Origin: CAUYUA01 sp963575675 | GTDB lineage: Bacteria > Pseudomonadota > Alphaproteobacteria > Azospirillales > Azospirillaceae | Length of the DNA stretch: 7,112 nucleotides | Assembly (NCBI GenBank): GCA_963575675.1 | Contig: CAUYUA010000030.1 | Coordinates: 1-7,112 of the forward strand | Direction of reading: 5' to 3' | In this document: positions 1-4,849 of the stretch, one piece after another | How positions within the stretch are numbered: the first letter of the stretch is position 1 | How the letters are laid out: every line of letters begins with the position of its first letter | Translations under genes and position numbers: made by a program | Notes under the pieces: generated by a model | What the model saw: only the letters and a program-made list of their open reading frames with translations | The model's database searches: none | What the model was told of the DNA's origin: nothing

Positions 1-6
1 GCGGAG

Positions 7-30
7 CCCCGATTCTTTCGGAGTTTTTTT
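7..30 (+). terminator. possible end of a terminator for a gene left of the window
   Basis: The window opens with a GC-rich stretch, a short inverted pair (CCGA at 9-12 with TCGG at 18-21) and then seven T residues at 24-30. This resembles the tail of an intrinsic terminator for a rightward gene outside the window. The visible stem is only four base pairs, so the main left arm may lie upstream of base 1. It cannot be settled from this window. Confidence 0.3.
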
Positions 31-72
31 CGGGTTCTCAATTGGACAGAGTATAGAGTTAAAAAATAAAAA

Positions 73-99
73 GGGTCCAGGAACACAGTCCCTGGACCC
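73..99 (-). terminator. hairpin terminator, copy 1 of a dispersed repeat family
   Basis: GGGTCCAGG (73-81) pairs perfectly over 9 bp with CCTGGACCC (91-99) around a 9-base loop. Read leftward, the stem is followed at once by TTTTTATTTTTT (72 down to 61), the classic layout of an intrinsic terminator. Read rightward, a T-rich run starts only about six bases after the stem, so it may work in both directions but is better placed for the leftward transcript. It lies about 120 bases past the stop of the FlaF-family gene and probably ends the pagL-like/flaF-like transcript. Related copies are at 4363-4389 and 7061-7087. Confidence 0.8.
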
Positions 100-210
100 G
101 TCGGATTTTTATTTATTTCTCTTATTTATGATTTTTTTTATTCACGTTCATACTCTTTTATTCGCGAGGGAAGTAATTTCTCCCCCCCACCCCGAGCAGA
201 CCGACATCCA
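100..210. other. AT-rich non-coding spacer
   Basis: This is the 3' untranslated region of the leftward flaF-like gene. It is strongly AT-rich, with runs of T on the plus strand, apart from a C-rich homopolymer patch (181-194). No open reading frame of note or second strong hairpin is visible between the stop-codon palindrome at 211-236 and the terminator at 73-99. Confidence 0.6.
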
Positions 211-236
211 CTCTCATCGACTTAAGTCAATGAGAG
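211..236 (-). repeat. 26-bp near-perfect palindrome straddling the flaF-like stop codon
   Basis: CTCTCAT (211-217) and ATGAGAG (230-236) enclose GACTT/AAGTC, giving a 26-base palindrome with a single asymmetric position. In the RNA of the leftward gene that position is a U·G wobble, so an 11-bp uninterrupted stem with a UUAA loop forms, and the UAA stop sits inside the loop. In the plus-strand RNA the same position is a C/A mismatch. No T-run follows, so it is not itself an intrinsic terminator. It could protect the 3' end or slow ribosome release, but this is inference. Confidence 0.6.
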
Positions 237-743
237 CATTTCTCTGATCTCTCTTTCTGCGGCGAGCCAATGTTCCTGCGCGCGATCACAGGGGCGCCCT
301 TCGGCTTCCCATATTTGATAGGCGCGTTCTTGAATCAGTTTCGACTGTTGTCCATGGAGCAAACCTTCGGCGATATGATAGTTGATCTTCGCCAAGGATT
401 GCACCTTTGTGGTGTCGAGCGGGACTTTTCCGGCAGAAAGCGTAATTGCGGCGACATACTGAGACAGGTTTCTCAGATTGTCTTTAATTTCTTGCGGCAG
501 AGTATTGGCGTCGTCGGAGACAACGGCTCGGATCGCCACCCACAACCGAAGGTTGTGGTCGAGCGCTTCGATCAACTGCGTGTCGGAGGTCGCGTCGTTG
601 AGCATGTTGGCGGCTTGCAGCAAGGCGGAAACGTCTTGCTGGATTAAGGAAAAAGCCGAAATCAGCGCCGGATCGGAACTGGCGCTGAGAACGGCCTCAA
701 CATAGTTGGTTCCCGATTTTTCGGCCGATCCGTTGTCCGTCAT
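222..743 (-). CDS. flaF: FlaF family flagellar regulator with fused C-terminal DUF2934-like segment
   Basis: This 173-residue soluble protein looks like FlaF, the alphaproteobacterial factor that works with FlbT in controlling flagellin expression and secretion. Residues about 14-129 carry the family pattern: an N-terminal helix region, the LDHNLRLWVAIR motif near residues 61-72, a 'LPQEIKDNLRNLSQYV' segment (82-97) and a closing 'AKINYHIAEGL' (118-128), matching the usual 'INRNIAAGL' end of FlaF. Residues about 138-169 (IQERAYQIWEAEGRP, then EHWLAAEREI) match the short DUF2934 motif, which is not part of ordinary FlaF and makes the protein longer than the usual 110-150 residues. The ATG start has AAGGAG (752-757) eight bases upstream. 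It lies 90 bases after the pagL-like gene on the same strand and may share its transcript. No flbT or flagellin gene is nearby. The FlaF assignment is fairly firm; the DUF2934 call is from memory of the motif. Confidence 0.82.
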   Translation of the reverse strand: MTDNGSAEKSGTNYVEAVLSASSDPALISAFSLIQQDVSALLQAANMLNDATSDTQLIEALDHNLRLWVAIRAVVSDDANTLPQEIKDNLRNLSQYVAAITLSAGKVPLDTTKVQSLAKINYHIAEGLLHGQQSKLIQERAYQIWEAEGRPCDRAQEHWLAAEREIREMLSLT

Positions 744-769
744 TCCGCACTCTCCTTAAAAGTTCGCAA

Positions 770-787
770 GGAGCGCATCGGCGCTCC
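770..787 (-). promoter_or_regulatory. hairpin just upstream of the flaF-like ribosome binding site
   Basis: GGAGCGC (770-776) pairs perfectly with GCGCTCC (781-787) around a 4-base loop. In the leftward transcript it ends about 12 bases before the AAGGAG ribosome binding site of the flaF-like gene and is followed by a poor U-run (TTGCGAACTTTT). It could be a weak terminator or attenuator between the two leftward genes, or a processing/stability element. Function is inferred. Confidence 0.45.
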
Positions 788-805
788 GCGATTAAGCAAG
801 GTTGG

Positions 806-824
806 CCTCTAAGAATTATAGAGG
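806..824 (-). repeat. small inverted repeat after the pagL-like stop codon
   Basis: CCTCTA (806-811) and TAGAGG (819-824) form a 6-bp perfect stem with a 7-base AT-rich loop, ten bases past the stop of the leftward pagL-like gene. No T-run follows on either strand, so it is a weak 3' hairpin and not a convincing terminator. Together with the hairpin at 770-787 it fills much of the 90-base gap between the two genes. Confidence 0.4.
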
Positions 825-833
825 TGTAATATG

Positions 834-1418
834 TTATTTTTTCCACAGCCAGTCGGCGGGTAAATGATAATAGACCGAAAGGATGTTGCTGCCGGGGTTG
901 GTTTGAGAGAGGCCCCCGTTGGAGATATGGCTGTATCCCATAGTGAAGCGGGATTGATTTTCGAATCTATACCCCAGCTCAACCATGGAGCGGAACTCCA
1001 ACACGGAGCCGAGTTTCTTGCCGTCTCCGGGGGTGTACAGTCCGGCGCCGAAACTGGGGGTGAAAACGAAAGGTCCAAGAGGAACATCGATCAAGACGCC
1101 GCCCAGGCCGTAAATCGCGCCGTCGGAGGTGGCTTCGGCGCCGACCCAAGGCTTTAATTTAGCGTAGGGCTCAATCGCAGAAACCAAGGATTTTCCAAAC
1201 CGATACTCTAATCGAAAATCGGCGGCCTGGTTGTGTTTGTCTTTTTTGGAAACATTCAGGAAGCCGACGCCTGGATTGATCCAGGTTTGATCATACAGTC
1301 CCGCGCCGATGCTGACCAAGGACGCATCATCGGCGGCGAAGCTCGGCGTCGCGGCGAAAGCAATTCCCGCCGTCGCAGCGCCCGCAAGGATAAGTGTTTT
1401 GACGCCCTTGTTTTTCAC
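834..1418 (-). CDS. PagL-like acyloxyacyl hydrolase family outer-membrane protein (lipid A 3-O-deacylase family)
   Basis: PagL-family proteins are outer-membrane beta-barrels that remove the 3-O acyl chain from lipid A. From the GTG at 1418 this protein has 194 residues: a signal peptide (Lys-rich start, hydrophobic 8-22, cleavage likely after the Ala near 28 in PSFAAD), then alternating beta strands. The family signature near the C-terminus is clear: SHISNGG (163-169), with His164 and Ser166 as the His-x-Ser catalytic pair, then NPG (174-176). The third triad residue, Glu twelve positions after the Ser in known PagL, aligns with Asn178 here. A GTG at 1427 would add three residues, but it overlaps the GGAG that sits eight bases before the GTG at 1418, so the inner start is preferred. 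No strong promoter was found upstream. The family call is good; actual deacylase activity is doubtful if Glu is truly missing. Confidence 0.75.
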   Translation of the reverse strand: MKNKGVKTLILAGAATAGIAFAATPSFAADDASLVSIGAGLYDQTWINPGVGFLNVSKKDKHNQAADFRLEYRFGKSLVSAIEPYAKLKPWVGAEATSDGAIYGLGGVLIDVPLGPFVFTPSFGAGLYTPGDGKKLGSVLEFRSMVELGYRFENQSRFTMGYSHISNGGLSQTNPGSNILSVYYHLPADWLWKK

Positions 1419-1427
1419 TGTTGTCAC

Positions 1428-1807
1428 TCCATGAACTCAGGGCGCGAAACGTCTCCGGCGCCGTCTATAATCCTCATTGATCCATTGATCGGCTCATCGA
1501 TGATCAAAGCTGCGCACAAAAAACATTTCTTACCCAATTTCTGTGGCGTCTTATTTTGGCTCTCTTTTTGAAGAGAGGCAAAGAATTTTTCTTCGATCGA
1601 CGATCGTCCCTAATTTTCAATCTTGGGCGGACGTTAACGAAGGCTGAATCAGGCGCGATTCGGCCATCTTCTTAAGAACCTTTTTCAATCTGGCGATCCG
1701 GAGACCGCGACGCAAGTCTTCAATCTGTCTCTGGGTGAGAAAACGGGGAAACAGTGTGAAATGGAACACAGGGGCAAGAAGAGTAGTGGGGATATCGTGG
1801 GGAGGAT
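1428..1807. other. non-coding interval upstream of the pagL-like gene
   Basis: This stretch should carry the promoter region of the leftward pagL-like gene and possibly of the rightward genes. It contains a TATAAT on the plus strand at 1466-1471, but no matching -35 box at the usual distance, so no promoter is called. GATC sites cluster at about 1478-1506 and 1594-1606. A 7-bp hairpin (CTCTCTT 1560-1566 with AAGAGAG 1571-1577) lies in the middle without an adjacent T-run. A 50-codon minus-strand frame at 1617-1769 lacks a ribosome binding site and is not called as a gene. Confidence 0.5.
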
Positions 1808-1951
1808 ATGGCTAAACGCTCTAGGGATGGTAGAGTGGTTTGGTTTCCTTTTTATACGGAAGCTTCCGACGCAGTGACCATTGCTTTCTTTTTCGTTGGT
1901 TATGTTGGATGGTCGTCACTTTTTTACGCATACAATTTTTTATATCATTGA
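1808..1951 (+). CDS. small hypothetical membrane protein (47 residues)
   Basis: I do not recognise a family. The ATG at 1808 is preceded by GGGGAGG (1799-1805), a strong Shine-Dalgarno sequence with unusually tight spacing of two bases; no other in-frame start exists after the TAG at 1784. The product has a short basic head (MAKRSRDGR), a WFPFY aromatic patch near 12-16, and one long hydrophobic stretch from about residue 22 to 45 rich in Phe, Tyr, Trp and Gly (AVTIAFFFVGYVGW and onward), ending in His. The basic head and aromatic-bordered segment fit a single-pass inner-membrane protein with its N-terminus inside. It stops 66 bases before the universal stress protein start on the same strand and could be cotranscribed with it. 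Codon use is rich in T-ending codons, less GC-biased than the neighbours. It may be a real small protein or a chance frame. Confidence 0.45.
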   Translation: MAKRSRDGRVVWFPFYTEASDAVTIAFFFVGYVGWSSLFYAYNFLYH

Positions 1952-2017
1952 TCAGGCGCTCCGGTTCCGTCTTCGAACGGCCCGGTCTTCAAACATCCCG
2001 GCAACGGTGAGGATTCC

Positions 2018-2896
2018 GTGACCTATAGGACGATACTGGCTCCGCTGTGTGGCTCTGAGACCGATAGATCCGCTCTGGCGATGGCTTTTTCCGTCGCTCA
2101 GACCTTCAGCGGCCATGTCGACGCTCTGTTTTTGCGAACCGATCCCAGCGAATCCATCCTGATGTTGGGCGATGGTTTTCCCGCAAGCATTATAGACGCT
2201 CTGTTGCGCACAACGGCTGCGGCGATTAGGGTGCGAGCGACTCAGGCGCGCGCCGCGTTTGACGCAGCGGCGAGTTCTGCGCACGCCGTTATTGTGGATT
2301 CGCCTACGCCGCCCGGACGTCTGACCGCTCGGTGGCGTGAGCGAGTCGGGGTTCCCAGCGAGACCGTGATCGAGGAGGCGCGAGTCGTCGATTTATTGGT
2401 CTTTGATCGCTCCATAATGACGGATGATAGTCTCGACCATCATATTGTGGAAATGGCGCTGTTATACGGCACGCGCCCCGTGTTGATTGCGCCGGGGCCT
2501 CTGGAGAGCGCGGCGGGGGGGCGGTTGGGAACGCATGTCGCCATTGCGTGGAATGGGCGTTCGGAATCTGCGCGAGCGGTGGCGGCGGCGATGCCGTTTT
2601 TGATGAAAGCTCAAAGCGTGCGTGTGTTGACGGCCGAAACCGCCAAGACTCGTTTGACCGAAGCCGGGCGATTGGTGGAATATTTGGCGTGGTGCGGCGT
2701 TCGCGCCGAGGCGATGGTGGTTGGTCCGGACGATGAAGGCGTCGGCGCGGCCTTGGCGCATCATGCGGAAATAAGCGGGGGCGATCTTTTGGTGATGGGC
2801 GGCTACGGATCAAACCGGATGCGGGAGATGTTTTTGGGCAGTGTGACGCGGCAAGTGATCGAGCGCGCGCGGCTGCCGGTTTTGATCGCGCATTAG
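2018..2896 (+). CDS. universal stress protein, tandem two-domain UspA family
   Basis: This 292-residue cytoplasmic protein has two Usp folds in tandem, about residues 1-160 and 171-292, the usual length for the double-domain type. The second domain starts with HVAIAWNGRSESARAV (173-188), a pattern typical of alphaproteobacterial Usp proteins, and ends with the ATP-binding signature Gly261-x2-Gly264-x9-Gly274-Ser275 followed by VTRQVIERARLPVLI. The first domain keeps the fold features (LLVFDRS at 126-132; RPVLIAPG at 153-160) but lacks the glycine signature, so only the C-terminal half is expected to bind nucleotide. Such proteins support survival under starvation, oxidative or energy stress; the specific role here is unknown. 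The start is GTG, with GGTGAGGA (2006-2013) as ribosome binding site. The Nudix gene follows 72 bases later in the same direction. Confidence 0.92.
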   Translation: MTYRTILAPLCGSETDRSALAMAFSVAQTFSGHVDALFLRTDPSESILMLGDGFPASIIDALLRTTAAAIRVRATQARAAFDAAASSAHAVIVDSPTPPGRLTARWRERVGVPSETVIEEARVVDLLVFDRSIMTDDSLDHHIVEMALLYGTRPVLIAPGPLESAAGGRLGTHVAIAWNGRSESARAVAAAMPFLMKAQSVRVLTAETAKTRLTEAGRLVEYLAWCGVRAEAMVVGPDDEGVGAALAHHAEISGGDLLVMGGYGSNRMREMFLGSVTRQVIERARLPVLIAH

Positions 2897-2916
2897 AGCC
2901 CCGCATATGCAACTAT

Positions 2917-2948
2917 CGAGCAGGCCATTGAGCGAGCAGGCCATTGAA
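2917..2948. repeat. 16-bp tandem duplication between usp and the Nudix gene
   Basis: The 16-base unit CGAGCAGGCCATTGAG (2917-2932) is repeated directly at 2933-2948 with one difference at the last base. It occupies the 72-base gap between the two genes, just before the Nudix ribosome binding site region (AAAAGGAAAA, 2951-2960). It looks like a recent slippage duplication. Confidence 0.9.
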
Positions 2949-2968
2949 CGAAAAGGAAAAAGCGGTCC

Positions 2969-3433
2969 ATGCCGACGCGAAGGGAATATCCAGACCGGCC
3001 ATTGGTCGGCGTGGGGGTGGTGGTTTGGCGAGACAAGGATCAAGTGTTGTTGATACGGCGTGGACAGCCTCCCGGAGAAAGACAATGGGGATTGCCGGGC
3101 GGCGCTCAGGCTCTGGGAGAAACCTTGTTCGACGCTGCTGAGCGGGAAGTTCGGGAAGAGACGGGCTTGGAGGTGCGTCCGATAGAAGTGGTGACGGCTC
3201 TGGACGGCATTAGTCGAGATGAAGAGGCGCGCGTTCGGTTCCACTACACCTTGGTGGTGGTTGCCGCAGAAAGTCATGGAGGTGAGCCCGTCGCCGCAGA
3301 TGACGCTTTGGATGCGCGATGGGCGTCTTTAGATGATGTGGGCGCTTTTGTAACGTGGGATGAGACGCTTCGGGTTGTGATGTTGGCCGCCGAGCAACGG
3401 CGTAAGCGACTTGCGCGCGAGAAGCAGTCGTGA
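2969..3433 (+). CDS. Nudix hydrolase
   Basis: Nudix enzymes split nucleoside diphosphates linked to another group, such as ADP-ribose, dinucleotide polyphosphates or oxidised nucleotides, using divalent metal ions. This 154-residue protein is a single Nudix domain. The Nudix box is complete at residues 45-67: Gly45-x5-Glu51-x7-Arg59-Glu60-Val-x-Glu63-Glu64-x-Gly66-Leu67, so the metal-binding glutamates are intact. Before the box lie the strand GVGVVVWRDKDQVLLIRRG (14-32) and the QWGLPGG segment (39-45) typical of ADP-ribose pyrophosphatase-like and MutT-like members. The substrate cannot be told from the sequence. The ATG start follows AAAAGGAAAA (2951-2960), and the C-terminus is a basic helix (RRKRLAREK). 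It lies 72 bases downstream of the universal stress gene and is probably in the same operon. Confidence 0.9.
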   Translation: MPTRREYPDRPLVGVGVVVWRDKDQVLLIRRGQPPGERQWGLPGGAQALGETLFDAAEREVREETGLEVRPIEVVTALDGISRDEEARVRFHYTLVVVAAESHGGEPVAADDALDARWASLDDVGAFVTWDETLRVVMLAAEQRRKRLAREKQS

Positions 3434-3581
3434 AACAGGAGAGTTGCGTCGCATAAAAAAGCGAGGCGTCGTCGAGAGCGTTGAAAGTTATCGATTCGCA
3501 AACGTCGTCGATCCTCTGGATTTTGTGGCGTAGAACGGGTTGCTTTTTGCGTTGCGCGCGGTTTGACGCCGTCGCGCTTAT

Positions 3582-3603
3582 TTGACCCATCCTTGACCCA
3601 TCC
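3582..3603. repeat. perfect 11-bp tandem repeat (TTGACCCATCC x2)
   Basis: TTGACCCATCC occurs at 3582-3592 and again immediately at 3593-3603 without a mismatch. Each unit starts with TTGACC, close to the bacterial -35 consensus TTGACA, so the duplication could have doubled a promoter element or an operator site upstream of the fliL-like gene. Promoter function is inference. Confidence 0.85.
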
Positions 3604-3611
3604 TATGCGAC

Positions 3612-3658
3612 GGTGTGTTTCGCCGCGACTGCGTGTGGTGTGTTTCGCCGCGATTGCG
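3612..3658. repeat. 22-bp near-perfect direct repeat with 25-base period
   Basis: The 22-base segment at 3612-3633 is repeated at 3637-3658 with one change (CGACTGCG becomes CGATTGCG). Both copies begin GGTGTGTTTCGCCGCG. The repeat starts nine bases after the 11-bp tandem repeat, so two independent duplications lie side by side in the same intergenic region. Confidence 0.85.
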
Positions 3659-3835
3659 GCGGCGTGCGTTCATGCGCGCGGTCGAGTGTGTTAAATATTC
3701 GATCCGATGGCGTGAGTTTGCTTTTGAATTTGCTTTCCGCGCCGAGAGGGGCTTTTTCTTGGCTGATGATGAGGGCTTGCCTTGGTCTAGAGGGCGGGGC
3801 GAGGTCTGATAAAGAAGTTAAGGGGGGGCTTTGCG

Positions 3836-4312
3836 ATGAAGGTGGTTGTTCTTCTCATCTTGGGGTTGCTGTTGCTGGGAGGCGCGGGCGCCGGTTCGTG
3901 GGTTCTTTACAACCGTTATTTCGCGCCTCCGGTGGAAGAGGAAGAGCATAAAGAAGAGCCTCCGCCGAAGATTGCTTATGTTTTCGCCCGAGTTCCTCCG
4001 GTCACCTTCTCGGTGATAGGGGTGACGCGCACCGAACAACACATCACCGTGGTGGCCTCGATTCAAGTCACCGATGATGACGCCGCACAGAAGGTCAAAG
4101 AGAACGCTCCGGTGATGACCAACGCTTTCATTACGGCGTTGTACAACGCCGTGGGGAAGGGGGTGATCGTGACCGGCGATAAAGTGAATTTGATGGAGAT
4201 GAAGCGAGTGTTGTTGGACGCTTGTCGACGCAACCCGACGGTTCTTCGCGTCTTGGGCGAGGGCGTGGTCTTGGATGTGCTGATTCAATCCATCAACCAG
4301 CGCAAATTATAA
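3836..4312 (+). CDS. FliL-like single-pass membrane protein (probable flagellar basal body-associated protein)
   Basis: FliL surrounds the stator units of the flagellar motor and affects torque and swarming. This 158-residue protein has the same build: a transmembrane segment at about residues 3-25 with almost no cytoplasmic tail, an acidic Pro/Glu linker (PPVEEEEHKEEPPP, 31-44), then a periplasmic domain. That domain has the FliL-like order: a strand (YVFARVPPVTFSV, 48-60), a strand around ITVVASIQVTDDDAAQKV (70-87), a long helix, and a C-terminal strand with VVLDVLIQSINQ (144-155). The similarity is in topology and short motifs, so a FliL paralogue or another periplasmic membrane protein of unknown function is possible. 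The ATG follows a GGGGGGG run about seven bases upstream. The gene stands alone, with a 400-base gap before it and a hairpin terminator 50 bases after it. Confidence 0.6.
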   Translation: MKVVVLLILGLLLLGGAGAGSWVLYNRYFAPPVEEEEHKEEPPPKIAYVFARVPPVTFSVIGVTRTEQHITVVASIQVTDDDAAQKVKENAPVMTNAFITALYNAVGKGVIVTGDKVNLMEMKRVLLDACRRNPTVLRVLGEGVVLDVLIQSINQRKL

Positions 4313-4362
4313 TGCCGGCAAGAAGCATAGAGTGGAGCGCCTCTTTCGAATAAGAATTGCAA

Positions 4363-4389
4363 GGGTCCAGGAGCATAGTTTCTGGGCCC
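4363..4389 (+). terminator. hairpin terminator, copy 2 of the dispersed repeat family
   Basis: GGGTCCAGG (4363-4371) pairs with TCTGGGCCC (4381-4389) around a 9-base loop, followed by ATTTAATTTTT (4390-4400). It ends 77 bases after the fliL-like stop. Two stem positions differ from copy 1, and in plus-strand RNA both become G·U wobbles, so the 9-bp stem survives on this strand; in the minus-strand RNA they would be A/C mismatches. This points to use as a rightward terminator for the fliL-like gene. Confidence 0.75.
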
Positions 4390-4400
4390 ATTTAATTTTT

Positions 4401-4849
4401 GTAATAATTCATTTGGGTAAGTTCGAAACGAGAGTGTTCCGAGAGCGCTCCGAGTGAGCGGGAGTCCAGTATTGCGTTGCACAAATCGCAAGGGCCAGAG
4501 ATCGCTTCGGAGGTCGTGAGTGACAAAAAAAATCGGAATCCAGAAAAAAAACTTGTGACGAGCGTTGTAATAGTGCAAATGGTTCTTCATTCTCTGAACC
4601 CTTAATTCCCGCTGCATCCAACTTTCGGCGTCGGGCGTTTGTCGAGGGCGGACGTCAAGCCGCAAATGTCGCAACAGGCCCAGGGTCGCAACACCCGTGA
4701 CGGCGTCAGGTGCGGCGTTTGTTGAGGCGTCTTAATGTAACGCCGATGAATATAACGCCGAGTGTGTTTGGGCGGCGCGCGTTTCAATGTTTCGAAACGC
4801 GTTCCGCGTAGTTCGGGAATTGTGTGTTTGACCTTATCTGGGGGAACTG
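4401..4849. other. intergenic region and leader upstream of hppA
   Basis: No convincing gene is seen. Reverse frames across it run over the terminator or lack ribosome binding sites, and a 29-codon GTG frame at 4516-4605 is too short to call. Two short direct repeats are present: GTCGCAACA at 4668-4676 and 4685-4693, and TAACGCCGA at 4738-4746 and 4753-4761. TATAAC at 4751-4756 resembles a -10 box about 95 bases before hppA, but no good -35 box stands 16-18 bases before it. The hppA ribosome binding site is GGGGGA (4840-4845). Confidence 0.5.
4778..4801 (+). promoter_or_regulatory. hairpin in the hppA leader
   Basis: CGCGTTTC (4778-4785) pairs perfectly with GAAACGCG (4794-4801) over 8 bp with an 8-base loop; GTTTCGAAAC inside it is itself a palindrome. 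It sits about 50-70 bases before the hppA start, without a T-run, so it is more likely an operator-like inverted repeat or a leader RNA hairpin than a terminator. No known regulator site is recognised. Confidence 0.45.

Larger units (their letters stand above)
3434..3835. other. 400-base intergenic region with short direct repeats
   Basis: No convincing gene is visible: the open frames crossing it give Cys- and Arg-rich translations unlike proteins. No clear terminator follows the Nudix gene. It holds a 9-base direct repeat CGTCGTCGA (3467-3475 and 3503-3511), the 11-bp and 22-bp tandem duplications listed separately, an AT-rich patch at 3691-3700 (TTAAATATTC), and the GGGGGG ribosome binding region of the next gene at about 3822-3828. 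TTGACC at 3582-3587 with TATGCG at 3604-3609 (16-base spacer) is a weak promoter possibility for the fliL-like gene. Confidence 0.5.

Noticed and set aside
1466..1471. Perfect TATAAT as a promoter -10 box
   Set aside because: No -35-like hexamer stands 16-18 bases upstream on the plus strand, and the next plus-strand gene candidate starts about 340 bases away; an isolated hexamer is weak evidence.
1560..1577. Hairpin CTCTCTT/AAGAGAG as a terminator
   Set aside because: The stem is AT-containing and only 7 bp, the T-run is about ten bases away, and no gene ends nearby.
1478..1606. Cluster of GATC sites as a replication origin or methylation switch
   Set aside because: Only about five sites, no DnaA boxes, and no origin-type neighbouring genes; probably chance.
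1761..1877. 38-codon plus-strand frame overlapping the start of the 47-residue membrane protein
   Set aside because: It has a weaker ribosome binding site and less protein-like composition than the overlapping frame at 1808; at most one of the two is likely real.
2304..2912. 202-codon minus-strand frame opposite the universal stress protein gene
   Set aside because: It is Pro/Arg/Ser-rich low-complexity translation overlapping a clear two-domain Usp on the other strand; a codon-bias shadow.
3613..3951. 112-codon plus-strand frame across the spacer and into the fliL-like gene
   Set aside because: Cys/Arg/Gly-rich translation built partly on the 22-bp repeat, overlapping a better-supported gene in another frame.
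4516..4605. 29-codon GTG frame beginning MSDKKNRNPEKK, with GGAGG two bases upstream
   Set aside because: Too short, with poor ribosome binding spacing and A-rich homopolymer content; there is no supporting evidence, although conservation could revive it.
4285..4674. 129-codon minus-strand frame after the fliL-like gene
   Set aside because: It runs through the hairpin terminator and into the end of the fliL-like gene, has no ribosome binding site and no recognisable motif.
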